Assembly (NCBI GenBank): GCA_023133395.1
Contig: JAGLWO010000090.1
Span: 1 to 13,938 of the forward strand
Origin: Candidatus Cloacimonadota bacterium
Lineage (GTDB): Bacteria; Cloacimonadota; Cloacimonadia; Cloacimonadales; TCS61
Reading direction: 5' to 3'
DNA length: 13,938 nucleotides
The notes beneath the pieces were generated by a model that was given only the letters and a program-made list of their open reading frames with translations, had not been told where the DNA came from and made no database searches. Numbering within the stretch: the stretch's first letter is position 1; each line of letters begins with the position of its first letter. The position numbers and the translations under genes are program-made. This document shows, in pieces, positions 5,924-13,938 of the stretch.

Positions 5924-8900
5924 ATGTTTAGAAAGAAATTATTTACCGTTATTTTTGTATTGTTGGCAATTGTATTAGAATCTACTAATTCAGAAGATTT
6001 TCTAATTGGAGATTATTCATGGTACAATGATGACTTCATCATGCAGTCTTTACAGGATGCTAATTTTAATGCAAAAAAACGCAGTTCGTATGGTGATCTT
6101 TATGAAATAGCAGATCTACTCGAGTTATACAACAACTATAATATGGATTTACGATTACAAGATTATTGGTGGAATACAGACGATAAGGGTCCGTATTTTG
6201 CAACAAAAGCAAACCAATACAAATTCCAGGCGGAATTTACAAATGATGATCCTGGTGATCCCCATACAGACAAATGGTTTTACAGGATTGAAAAAGATAA
6301 TACTTACCAACAATTTACTATTCCTGCATATCCGGATAATACTGAATTAATATGTGATGAATCAACACAGGGAAACGGTTCAAATCCTGCAATGGCAGTT
6401 ATGAATATCAGACCCAGACCGCCAATGACAGTAGCCTGGGAAAACGGACAACCTGTCGACTATCTAATCGGTATGATCATGACACAACAAGATAAAATTA
6501 ACCAGTATATAATGAAATATCATATGAGATGGAATGGAAATTACAATCCTGATGATGTTTTATGTAAAGTCGGTTTGAAAATATGTGTGATCGATCCTTC
6601 TGCCCAGGATACCATCAATTACGAATATGAAATTCCAGACTACCTGCTGTCATCAGCAGAACCACTTATTTATAATTCAACTGAACTAACACTGCAAAAC
6701 TTTGAAGATAATGATGCTACTGGAGATGATTATGAAGATTTTATATTCTCGATAGATATTTCTGAACTGGAAACACACCTGGAAAACCAGGGGTTTTACA
6801 TCTATAAATATTTTGGTGGAAGGTTCAGGTATTTCTGTCCTATAGTGGAATACAAAGACAGGGGAACACTTTTTATCGATTATTTGGAAGTTGAGGATGA
6901 TCTTCATGTGGATTTAGCACCAGAAGGTACTTTGCGAGACGTGATTGCAAATAGAACTAATCAAATAAACTCGGTAAATGCATTTGATAACCTGATTGCA
7001 TTTGATTCATTGGATGAACCCACTCCACCCCATTTTGACTCTTATAAAATCGTGGAAGATGTTCTAATGGGAACAATGGGTTCTTATCCTTTGATAACAG
7101 CGATAAATGCTTATGGTTGGGACGCTGATTCGATCGATGTTTCATATTTAAATGCAAAATTGTTTGATACCCTGGGAGAACCGGAAATAATTTCTCCTGA
7201 CTATTATGCTTATGGTAATCAGAATCGTCGCTGGAATCATCAATCACAAACAGCTTCAAATAAAATTCAATATACAATTAATCGAATAACAAATCATTAC
7301 AGAACAATAAGAGATAACATAATTGAGAACAATAGCAAACCATTTTACCCGGTAGTTCAAACCTGGGGTCAATGGGATTTTGAAGAAAATGAATGGAAAA
7401 GTATAATGCTTCCACCGGATGAACAACAAAAAATGCTGTTATTTTTACCGCTTTGTTACGGAGCAGATGGATTTTATACATTTCGCATGGCAGCAAATGT
7501 GGATATTAGTGGAAATAGAGAAGAAGAAATAGATGAATACCTGTTTCATGGTGCTCTTGGAGTTATAAAATTAGAAGATGAAACAATTAGATCTTCAAAA
7601 AAAACTATTGGCTGCATTAATAAAAATGGGGATAACTGGCAGTGTATGGATCAATATTACGCTGTACAGGAAGCTAACGAAGAAATAGAAACATTAGGAC
7701 CTATTGTGAGGAATCTGGATTTGCTTAGTACCGGAACAATAGGTACTCAAAGTGCAGAATTAGAATTTATACCAGATTTACCGGAACTTGAATCAATATC
7801 AGTTGAAGGAGAAGTTACTCATTATGATGGATATGTAGAATGTGGAGAGTATGAAGATAGCTTATATAATCATTATTTCATGCTGGTTAACCGTAGGACT
7901 AATTTTGTGACTGGTTGTGAAGATGGTGACCAAAAATATCATTTTGATGTTAATTCTGTATTCGATCCCGCAGAACCCCAAGAAATAACATTCCATTTCA
8001 CAGATCCAATGGACAATTATCATCTGGTAGATCAATATTCAGGTGGTATTTACAACATCACGAACTATGTTTCCGAAGAAATTTCAATATACCCCGGAGA
8101 CGGTAAGCTTCTTAAATTATGCCAGTTACCGGTTCCTGAGGTGGTTGAAGGATTATGGGCAGTAGAGAATGTATATATACCATATGATGTAACTGTGTCA
8201 GAGAGTGGAACTTTATATATAGGTGATGATGTTGTTTTTGGTCCTTGTGCTGATTTAACTGTTCAAGGAGGTGGAACTATATACATTTACGGTGACACAT
8301 ATTTTGGAACAAATTCTGACATTAAGGTTTATGGAACATTAAAAATAAATCATGAATCATTAGCACCTATCTATGTTACGGCAAAACATGATACATGGCA
8401 AGGAATTGATTGTTTTGAAGGTGGACAGGTTTGGGTGGAAAATGAAGCTTGCATTGAAAAGGCTGAAACAGGTATATTCTGTGATGACGGAGAAGTTTAT
8501 GTTGATGACAGTATCATTCATCTCTGTAAAACCGGGATTAAGTTACATAACTCTACATTAGAATTTATTTCCAGCAATATTTTAATTCCAAATGTGGAAG
8601 ATGCAGTAGGAATTTTTATTGTTAATAGACTTACAGAAAACAATGTAGTTATCACTAGTACAGAAGAAAATCCATCTATCATAGAAGGAATTTCCACTGA
8701 AAGATTAGGAACTGGGATATACCTAATATCATCGGTAGATGAAGAAGAAATTACCTTCACTTGCAATTTTACAAGTTTTAAGAATCTCAAGACAGGTATT
8801 TCTCATAATCCTTATTGCAGAACAGATCATGAAATAACTGATTGTAATTTTGAAAACTGTGATACAGGTATTCAATTGTTTGGAACGGGTTCTCTAAATA

Positions 8901-10330
8901 AGATTGAAGATTGCGATTTCCTTGATAATGATTGTGGTATAAACCAGAATACGGTAAAGACAAAAATAAATAATTGTCGATTTGACGATAATCATATTGG
9001 AATAGATTATGAAAATTCACAACAAGGTCTTCAGCTTTCTACAGGCGTATATAAAAGTCATTTTGGGTATGATGTGGAAATTAATGATACTGATATAAGA
9101 TGTTCCGATACCTCTCCTGAAGTTGAAAACTGTATCTTTAAATCAGTTATTGGAATATTAAGTGTAAACAACTCGAATGTTAACGCATCATATGATGCCA
9201 ATAATGTGTTTCAAACTACTTTTACTCACTTAATGTTTTATCCGGATTCTCTATCTTTTTCAAGCGGTATTTTATTACATAGAGGACATAATGATTTCTA
9301 CGAGGATAGTTATGATTTTGTATTCTATACAAACTATAATGGCTCTGAAATAACAATTGATGCTGATGGTAATTGGTGGGAAGATTTTGAAGTAGATAGT
9401 TTAAGTTTCGCTGGTTCTATTCCACCAACAATAATTGCTGAAAGTATGGATCCGGAACCTAATGTACCTTTCTTCATTAGCCCGGAAAATAGATTTGAAT
9501 CAGCTTCACAAGAAGAATCACAGGGAAACGATGAAACAGCTTTAGCTAGTTTTAAAGAAATATTGAACGATAAACTTGAAAGTGAAAAACAATATTGGGG
9601 AATTTGTATAGATAAGGTTTATAATCTATCTATGATACTGGAAGAAGACATTAATGCATTACTGAACTACTATGAAGTTCTTTACCAATCAACACCCGAA
9701 TATCTTACAGAAGAAGAAAGAACATCTTTACAATTTATTCTGAAAAACTACCAAAAGAAATGTCATATTGAAATGAACGAATACCAGGAAGCTGCAGATA
9801 TTGTAGTAGAAAGGATTAATAATCCAATATCAACTCTGGATTCTTTATTTGCAGTAATGCAGCTTGAAACCATTTATATGCTAAGTTACATGGATAGTAC
9901 TGGCAGAGGTAGTTTCGTGGTTACAAGTTATGACAAGTTAGCACCAAAAACATTAAAAGAGCATAATCAGAAACATAAAGATCACTGGAATGAGATATAC
10001 ATCCTTTTGGGTGTTGGTAGTGGTGATGAATTAGAACAAAATCTACCATCTGTCCCAGTTTTAAGTGGGAACTATCCCAATCCATTCAATCCAGAAACAA
10101 AAATCGTATTTTCTATTCCAGAAGACAGCAAGGTGAATCTTTCGATTTATAACATCAGGGGACAAAAAGTGAGAACACTAGTAAAGACAAAATTGGAAAA
10201 AGGATTTCATGAAATTATTTGGAATAGTAAAGACAACAATCGAAAATCAGTAGCAACGGGTGTGTATTTCTATAAATTCGACGTTAATGGCAAAACAAAG
10301 GGTGTAAAGAAGATGCTGCTTTTGAAATAG
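5924..10330 (+). CDS. Large secreted multidomain protein: possible TIM-barrel hydrolase, beta-helix, helical repeats, sorting tail
   Basis: 1468 residues, ATG after AGGAGGG. The signal peptide is about 1-23. Residues 25-330 are mixed beta and unassigned. About 340-560 resembles a glycoside-hydrolase-like TIM barrel: IAFDSLDEP (358-366) recalls the strand-end Asp/Glu-Pro of retaining hydrolases, and LPLCYGADGFYTFR (508-521) recalls a late barrel strand; this is low confidence. About 745-1175 carries short repeats such as ITDCNFENCDTGIQLF and INNCRFDDNHIGI, typical of a right-handed parallel beta-helix (NosD/pectate-lyase-like). About 1185-1330 is charged and helical, TPR-like. The end (about 1372-1468) is a FlgD-like sorting domain with YPNPFNP at 1384-1390 and tail KKMLLLK. 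This suggests an exported polysaccharide-binding or -degrading protein. It may be co-transcribed with the propeller genes, although a 115-base gap with an inverted repeat separates them. Confidence 0.85.
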   Translation: MFRKKLFTVIFVLLAIVLESTNSEDFLIGDYSWYNDDFIMQSLQDANFNAKKRSSYGDLYEIADLLELYNNYNMDLRLQDYWWNTDDKGPYFATKANQYKFQAEFTNDDPGDPHTDKWFYRIEKDNTYQQFTIPAYPDNTELICDESTQGNGSNPAMAVMNIRPRPPMTVAWENGQPVDYLIGMIMTQQDKINQYIMKYHMRWNGNYNPDDVLCKVGLKICVIDPSAQDTINYEYEIPDYLLSSAEPLIYNSTELTLQNFEDNDATGDDYEDFIFSIDISELETHLENQGFYIYKYFGGRFRYFCPIVEYKDRGTLFIDYLEVEDDLHVDLAPEGTLRDVIANRTNQINSVNAFDNLIAFDSLDEPTPPHFDSYKIVEDVLMGTMGSYPLITAINAYGWDADSIDVSYLNAKLFDTLGEPEIISPDYYAYGNQNRRWNHQSQTASNKIQYTINRITNHYRTIRDNIIENNSKPFYPVVQTWGQWDFEENEWKSIMLPPDEQQKMLLFLPLCYGADGFYTFRMAANVDISGNREEEIDEYLFHGALGVIKLEDETIRSSKKTIGCINKNGDNWQCMDQYYAVQEANEEIETLGPIVRNLDLLSTGTIGTQSAELEFIPDLPELESISVEGEVTHYDGYVECGEYEDSLYNHYFMLVNRRTNFVTGCEDGDQKYHFDVNSVFDPAEPQEITFHFTDPMDNYHLVDQYSGGIYNITNYVSEEISIYPGDGKLLKLCQLPVPEVVEGLWAVENVYIPYDVTVSESGTLYIGDDVVFGPCADLTVQGGGTIYIYGDTYFGTNSDIKVYGTLKINHESLAPIYVTAKHDTWQGIDCFEGGQVWVENEACIEKAETGIFCDDGEVYVDDSIIHLCKTGIKLHNSTLEFISSNILIPNVEDAVGIFIVNRLTENNVVITSTEENPSIIEGISTERLGTGIYLISSVDEEEITFTCNFTSFKNLKTGISHNPYCRTDHEITDCNFENCDTGIQLFGTGSLNKIEDCDFLDNDCGINQNTVKTKINNCRFDDNHIGIDYENSQQGLQLSTGVYKSHFGYDVEINDTDIRCSDTSPEVENCIFKSVIGILSVNNSNVNASYDANNVFQTTFTHLMFYPDSLSFSSGILLHRGHNDFYEDSYDFVFYTNYNGSEITIDADGNWWEDFEVDSLSFAGSIPPTIIAESMDPEPNVPFFISPENRFESASQEESQGNDETALASFKEILNDKLESEKQYWGICIDKVYNLSMILEEDINALLNYYEVLYQSTPEYLTEEERTSLQFILKNYQKKCHIEMNEYQEAADIVVERINNPISTLDSLFAVMQLETIYMLSYMDSTGRGSFVVTSYDKLAPKTLKEHNQKHKDHWNEIYILLGVGSGDELEQNLPSVPVLSGNYPNPFNPETKIVFSIPEDSKVNLSIYNIRGQKVRTLVKTKLEKGFHEIIWNSKDNNRKSVATGVYFYKFDVNGKTKGVKKMLLLK

Positions 10331-10348
10331 TCATAATCATCAAAATAT

Positions 10349-10377
10349 AAAGGGGCTTTGAGAATTGAAGCCCCTTT
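10349..10377. terminator. Bidirectional factor-independent terminator
   Basis: AAAGGGGCTT (10349-10358) pairs perfectly with AAGCCCCTTT (10368-10377) around a 9-base loop. T-rich sequence follows on both sides: TTTATTATTATTT on the + strand and TTTATATTTT on the - strand. It sits 18 bases after the long + strand gene and 21 bases beyond the stop of the - strand gene, so it probably ends both converging transcripts. Confidence 0.85.
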
Positions 10378-10398
10378 ATTATTATTTCTGATGTTAGT

Positions 10399-11523
10399 TT
10401 ATTCTTCAATCACTTCCACATTAGCACGCGGGATGATTACCTTTTCACCGTTTTCCAGTTCAGCTTCCAGGATACGAACCAGGCTTTCACTTTCAACTTT
10501 AGTAAGTTTTTCAGGTAACCCTGTTACTTTTCCAATTAATCCAAAGTTTGGCTGACGAATGACACGGATAGTTGTTCCGATCTCGAGAGTTGTTATTTTT
10601 ACTTCCGGTTCTTTTAATTCTTCTTCTTTGAATTCGATTGGGATTACTATTTCAGGTCGCATAACGCCAGCACGGATCTGAGTGATACCATGGATAGAAG
10701 ATTTATGACCATCGAATCTTTTTAAAAGTTCAAAAGTTTTACCAGCCATATTTATCTTTCCGAAGCCTTCTGTAACAACAATTGTCAATCCTACTTGTTC
10801 GTGCCCGGTAATAGCAACTCCGATATTATAACCGAGAAGTTTTTTTAAATCATGGTCATCGATACCACCTGTAATAATACCGGAAACACCTACCTGCTGG
10901 GCTTTCTTTACAACAGCATAAGGAATTATAGCTCCGCAAACGATAACCTTACCTTTACAGGATTCATCTACCTTTTTCACATCGGCAATCTCATCTGGAG
11001 AGGAAACGAGTAGCTTAATTTCACCAAAACGTTCACCACCTATTCCGAAAATTCCCTGGATGTAAGCTGATTTATTTTCAATAACTACACCTTCGTCTTT
11101 GATTATATCAACAACCACACCGTCGATAAAAGCTTTTACCTGAACAGGGATTCTGGGCTCACGCAGGAGCAATTGACCTGTAATGCTTGAGATATTTTCT
11201 ACCTCACCATTGATAGGAGATTTTATGGAAGTTTTAAATATACCAAAAAATCCTTTTGTCTCAGCAATAACATCTCCTTTTTTAATCTGGTCACCTGCTT
11301 TTATTTTGACATATTGGTTAATAAGATTGCCGGGAATACTGAGTTTATTTGCCAGGTTAAAAGGAACAACATTACCGGGAAGAAAAGTTTCTGCAACCAG
11401 GTCTTCTGCTTTTACTTTATCGCCTTTTTTAACGAGAACTTTCCCTTTCAAAGGAAGGATTCTTTCTTTTTTCAGAATTATACTATCCGTTACTGTTAAA
11501 CCTGCGGAATATGCTTGTGCCAT
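10399..11523 (-). CDS. Uncharacterised protein with barrel-sandwich-like and KOW/SH3-like domains, partner of the MutL-like ATPase
   Basis: 374 residues, soluble, with no signal peptide. Residues about 20-125 look like a barrel-sandwich hybrid (lipoyl/RnfC-like) fold: KGKVLVKKGDKVKAEDLVA, then IKAGDQIKKGDVIAE and IKSPINGEVENI. The lysine motif needed for biotin or lipoate attachment is absent. The middle (about 175-295) has KVIVCGAIIPYAV, GVSGIITGG and ITQIRAGVMRPEIVIP and matches no domain I can name. The end (about 317-374), TIRVIRQPNFGLIGKVTGLP...IIPRANVEVIE, resembles a KOW/SH3-like barrel. The start ATG 11523 follows AGGAGG, and only 10 bases separate it from the ATPase stop, so the two are probably translationally coupled. 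I believe relatives occur beside MutL-like genes in other anaerobes, but this is from memory. A structural or scaffold partner of the ATPase is an inference. Confidence 0.8.
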   Translation of the reverse strand: MAQAYSAGLTVTDSIILKKERILPLKGKVLVKKGDKVKAEDLVAETFLPGNVVPFNLANKLSIPGNLINQYVKIKAGDQIKKGDVIAETKGFFGIFKTSIKSPINGEVENISSITGQLLLREPRIPVQVKAFIDGVVVDIIKDEGVVIENKSAYIQGIFGIGGERFGEIKLLVSSPDEIADVKKVDESCKGKVIVCGAIIPYAVVKKAQQVGVSGIITGGIDDHDLKKLLGYNIGVAITGHEQVGLTIVVTEGFGKINMAGKTFELLKRFDGHKSSIHGITQIRAGVMRPEIVIPIEFKEEELKEPEVKITTLEIGTTIRVIRQPNFGLIGKVTGLPEKLTKVESESLVRILEAELENGEKVIIPRANVEVIEE

Positions 11524-11533
11524 TTTAAACCTC

Positions 11534-13402
11534 CTATTCTAGGACTTCATCCGGGTATGCTTTGAATTCCTTCATCCATTTCTTAAGAAGAGGAACACGT
11601 TCGGAAGAATCAGTTGGAAGCACAAAAGGTTGTCTTCCACGAGTATCGAGAACAATGCCCACCACACCGCCATGAAGTTCGGTTTGAATTTCTTGTCCTT
11701 TTCCTTCACCTATATCTAATCCTCTGCCAGGTTTTAGTGTAGCTTTTGCTTTTTCACCCACACCGAGAGGAATTAACCTTATTTCACCGAATTTTATTTC
11801 TTCTTTAAATACTTCACCACCTGGAAGTTCAATCTTAGCAGAAAGAGCGACTCTGTCAGGTTTGATTTTTCCAACAGGAGCAACACAGGTTCCAAGATAG
11901 ATCATACAGTCTTTTTCAAAAACCTCGGTTGCAGCCTTTTCACTGATTTCTGCAAGCACTCCAAGATGCGGCATCATGAAGATACTATCTACAGCAAGCT
12001 TTGTGATACCTTCTGGCAGGAATGCATCTATCATCATCATTGCAGATTGGTTTCTACGTGGAGCATGTGACATCACGCCACCACTTCCAACAAGCAAATC
12101 AAGACTTATCATATTAACGATAGACTCACCTGAAACTGACTGTGCAAATGCTTCGGAAATTTCACGCTGTTTCTGTCCACCTTTAAGACCAACTGCAAAT
12201 TCCTTATGCTGGATGAATGCGTATTTTAAGGCTTCTTTTGCGATTGCCTGTTCCAGGATGGATTCCATCATTGTTTGTGGTATTGTGGTTGGACGGATCA
12301 TCTTATTTTTTATCATATTCCTGAGTTCGGATTCATCAATATCGAATGGAACCCAACGCAAGATTCCTTCTATTCCTGCAGTAGCCAGCACATTGGAAAT
12401 ACTGTAGCTCATACCCAGGTTGGCACTCACGGTTCTATTGAATATTTTGTCTTTTGTAAATACAGAGAAGATGTCGGTTGTTGCCCCGCCAATATCCACA
12501 CCTAGCACTTCTATATCTTCAATCTTTGCAATTGTCTGCATAATATTTCCCACTGCTGCTGGTGTAGGCATAATTGGAATATTCACAAGTTTTCCTTCTT
12601 TTGGACCTCTAACCCAGCTCATTAATTTATTATACCCGGGAGCTTGTGCCATAACGTGTTCCATAAAAAGATCATGGATCTTATCACGAGCTGGTCCCAG
12701 GTTTTCCCTTTCCAGAGTTGGTCGAAGATTTTCTGTAACAATTAAATCGGTTTTTTCTGCGAGTATATCTCTAATAATGTCCTGGGCTTTGTTATTTCCA
12801 GCATAAATTATCGGTAGCTTATAACTTGAACCAAGGCGTGGTCTCGGGTCTGCAGCACCAACGAGTTCTCCCATTTCTGCAACGTGTTTTGTGGTTCCAC
12901 CATCCACACCACCAGCCATCAAGATCATATCGGGTCGCATTTGGCGAATTCTTTCAATTTTTTCATAATTCGGTCGTTTATCATTACTGGCGATTAAATC
13001 CATTACGATTGCACCAGCTCCGAGAGCAGCACGTTCTGCACTTTCACCAGTCATTTTGGCAACGACTCCTGTAACCATCATTTGCAAACCGCCACCTGCA
13101 CTACTGGTGGAAACGTAAGCATCAACACCTTCGTCTTCCTTTTCGGAAATCCATATTGTTTCATCCTTAATGAATTTAATATTCGGGTCGTCATATTTCA
13201 ATCGAGCAAGTTCCTCTAATTCAGTGACTGCATTGATAACGCCTTTTGTAACATCATTCAAGGGTTTTTCTACAGTAGTAGGTGCTTCACCACGAACTGT
13301 CTGGCGGTATTCGCCATCGATATACTCAATCAAAATTGATTTTGTAGTTGTACTCCCACAATCTGTAGCAATAATTCTCTTTAATGGTCGAGAATCCCCC
13401 AT
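11534..13402 (-). CDS. MutL/GlmL-like ASKHA-fold ATPase (glutamate mutase L family)
   Basis: 622 residues from ATG 13402. Actin/Hsp70-type nucleotide motifs are clear: phosphate-1 DCGSTTTK (14-21), phosphate-2 DIGGATTD (303-310), and an adenosine-type loop LVGSGGVMSHAP (437-448); LMAGGVDGGTT (161-171) is also typical. This matches the MutL/GlmL family, whose best-known member is encoded with coenzyme-B12-dependent glutamate mutase and is thought to maintain it. It is longer than the roughly 460-residue clostridial GlmL, with a C-terminal part (about 500-622) containing PGRGLDIGEGKG and GIVLDTRGRQP. No mutase gene is present, so the glutamate mutase name should not be transferred. A longer GTG start at 13414 overlaps the previous stop and its own ribosome site, so ATG 13402 is preferred. 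It lies in an operon with both flanking genes. Confidence 0.88.
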   Translation of the reverse strand: MGDSRPLKRIIATDCGSTTTKSILIEYIDGEYRQTVRGEAPTTVEKPLNDVTKGVINAVTELEELARLKYDDPNIKFIKDETIWISEKEDEGVDAYVSTSSAGGGLQMMVTGVVAKMTGESAERAALGAGAIVMDLIASNDKRPNYEKIERIRQMRPDMILMAGGVDGGTTKHVAEMGELVGAADPRPRLGSSYKLPIIYAGNNKAQDIIRDILAEKTDLIVTENLRPTLERENLGPARDKIHDLFMEHVMAQAPGYNKLMSWVRGPKEGKLVNIPIMPTPAAVGNIMQTIAKIEDIEVLGVDIGGATTDIFSVFTKDKIFNRTVSANLGMSYSISNVLATAGIEGILRWVPFDIDESELRNMIKNKMIRPTTIPQTMMESILEQAIAKEALKYAFIQHKEFAVGLKGGQKQREISEAFAQSVSGESIVNMISLDLLVGSGGVMSHAPRRNQSAMMMIDAFLPEGITKLAVDSIFMMPHLGVLAEISEKAATEVFEKDCMIYLGTCVAPVGKIKPDRVALSAKIELPGGEVFKEEIKFGEIRLIPLGVGEKAKATLKPGRGLDIGEGKGQEIQTELHGGVVGIVLDTRGRQPFVLPTDSSERVPLLKKWMKEFKAYPDEVLE

Positions 13403-13407
13403 ATTTA

Positions 13408-13412
13408 CCTCC
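13408..13412 (-). promoter_or_regulatory. Ribosome binding site that fixes the ATPase start
   Basis: On the - strand GGAGG precedes ATG 13402 by five bases (TAAAT). An in-frame GTG at 13414-13412 lies across the first base of this site and the previous gene's TAG, so it cannot use it. This supports the start four codons inside the longest reading frame. Confidence 0.8.
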
Positions 13413-13413
13413 A

Positions 13414-13776
13414 CTATCCTTTAAAAATATTTTTAATAAAATTTTTAAATTTATTTATTCTTCTTTTTCGTAATATTTTTTTCTTCTCGCGTTCTTCCCT
13501 GTGCATTTCTTCATCAATTTCATCAATACGTTTCATCAGAAGCTTAACGTACTCCTCATGTTCCAATAAAGCTGCGAATTCCTCGTATTCTTTTGCATTG
13601 AAAAATACTTCAGCAAAGGGAGCAAGGAAATATAGGAGTTGACTCCCTATCCGGCTTAAAGGTCTGAGCGACTCAATCGTCATTATTGCCGGAGCAGCCA
13701 TTCTTCTTTTCACTATATATTTAGATATTTTTTCAACCAGCTCAATTGCTCTTTCAGGGCTTATTTCAACAATCAT
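13414..13776 (-). CDS. Small uncharacterised protein at the head of the ATPase cassette
   Basis: 120 residues, no known domain recognised. Residues 1-24 look helical. About 28-60 is hydrophobic with regular polar positions (AAPAIMTIESLRPLSRIGSQ then LLYFLAPFAEVFF), suggesting an amphipathic or membrane-touching helical hairpin rather than a clean transmembrane span. About 62-97 is acidic and heptad-like, possibly a coiled coil, and 98-120 is strongly basic. The stop TAG (13416-13414) lies 11 bases before the ATPase start, so the two are probably coupled. The ribosome site before ATG 13776 is weak (GGA). It starts 46 bases after the ComF-like stop, so it may be in the same transcript. The proline and glutamate in APAIMTIESLRPLS look like a conserved core, but this is a judgement from one sequence. 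Confidence 0.75.
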   Translation of the reverse strand: MIVEISPERAIELVEKISKYIVKRRMAAPAIMTIESLRPLSRIGSQLLYFLAPFAEVFFNAKEYEEFAALLEHEEYVKLLMKRIDEIDEEMHREEREKKKILRKRRINKFKNFIKNIFKG

Positions 13777-13822
13777 AAAAATCCATTTTCAGGTTATTAT
13801 TTTTAATTTTGTAAAAAAAACT

Positions 13823-13938
13823 TCAAGCCCTTGCTATTGTCAAGACATAGATTTTGTTAACTCCGTTGTTTCTGAGAAGGTTGCTTGCAGAATTTATAGT
13901 TGCGCCAGTGGTGAATACATCGTCAACAATTAATATAT
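13823..13938 (-). CDS. comF: ComF-family phosphoribosyltransferase, C-terminal fragment
   Basis: Reading from the window edge on the - strand gives 37 residues before TGA (13825-13823). They contain ILIVDDVFTTGATINSAS, the PRPP-binding loop (two acidic residues followed by TTGAT) of type I phosphoribosyltransferases, then the family's usual short end NNGVNKIYVLTIARA. This spacing of the loop to the C-terminus is typical of ComF/GntX proteins, linked to DNA uptake and competence in Gram-positive and Gram-negative bacteria. The N-terminal zinc-finger part and start are outside the window. Another PRPP-binding transferase cannot be fully excluded. It lies 46 bases upstream of the 120-residue gene, on the same strand. 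Confidence 0.82.
   Translation of the reverse strand, partial: ILIVDDVFTTGATINSASNLLRNNGVNKIYVLTIARA

Noticed and set aside
11183..11542. Open + strand frame antisense to the barrel-sandwich/KOW gene
   Set aside because: It covers the start and ribosome site of a well-supported gene and shows no ribosome site or recognisable family.
11976..12806. Overlapping + strand open frames antisense to the ATPase
   Set aside because: The - strand has the complete conserved ATPase with all three nucleotide motifs; the + strand frames look like shadows of it.
11534..13402. Naming the ATPase a glutamate mutase accessory protein
   Set aside because: There is no mutase S or E subunit in the window and the protein is about 160 residues longer than clostridial GlmL, so only family membership is supported.
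13403..13414. GTG start giving the ATPase four more residues
   Set aside because: It overlaps the preceding stop codon and the GGAGG that serves ATG 13402.

Overview
The window is AT-rich bacterial chromosome, probably from a member of the FCB group and most plausibly Candidatus Cloacimonadota (WWE1) or a close relative. I base this on three neighbouring secreted proteins ending in a FlgD-like Ig sorting tail with the Y/F-P-N-P-F-N-P motif, AGGAGG ribosome binding sites, low GC, and a stand-alone MutL/GlmL-type ATPase. This placement is inference. No rRNA, tRNA, CRISPR array, transposase or phage gene is visible.

Layout. The + strand carries the C-terminal end of an unidentified gene (1-186), enolase (225-1508), a short stretch of palindromic repeats (about 1521-1670), and a small lipoprotein (1694-2317). 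A 328-base gene-free stretch follows, with a candidate promoter and an operator-like inverted repeat. Next come two tandem, related seven-bladed FG-GAP propeller proteins (2646-4232 and 4243-5808) and a 1468-residue multidomain exported protein (5924-10330). A 10-bp hairpin at 10349-10377 sits between the converging + and - strand genes and probably terminates both.

The - strand, in transcription order, carries the end of a ComF-type phosphoribosyltransferase (cut by the window edge), a 120-residue protein of unknown function, a 622-residue MutL/GlmL-like ASKHA ATPase, and a 374-residue protein that looks like a barrel-sandwich domain, an unassigned middle and a C-terminal KOW/SH3-like domain. 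Tight spacing, with stop codons running into Shine-Dalgarno sequences, suggests the last three form an operon.

How the parts fit. The + strand block looks like housekeeping glycolysis followed by a surface or secreted protein locus. The three tailed proteins probably share one export route, and the two propellers arose by tandem duplication. The - strand block is the best candidate for an undescribed system: an ATPase of the family that services adenosylcobalamin-dependent mutases, encoded without any mutase but with two uncharacterised partners. The window also holds small inserted repeats, one of them in frame inside a sorting domain.
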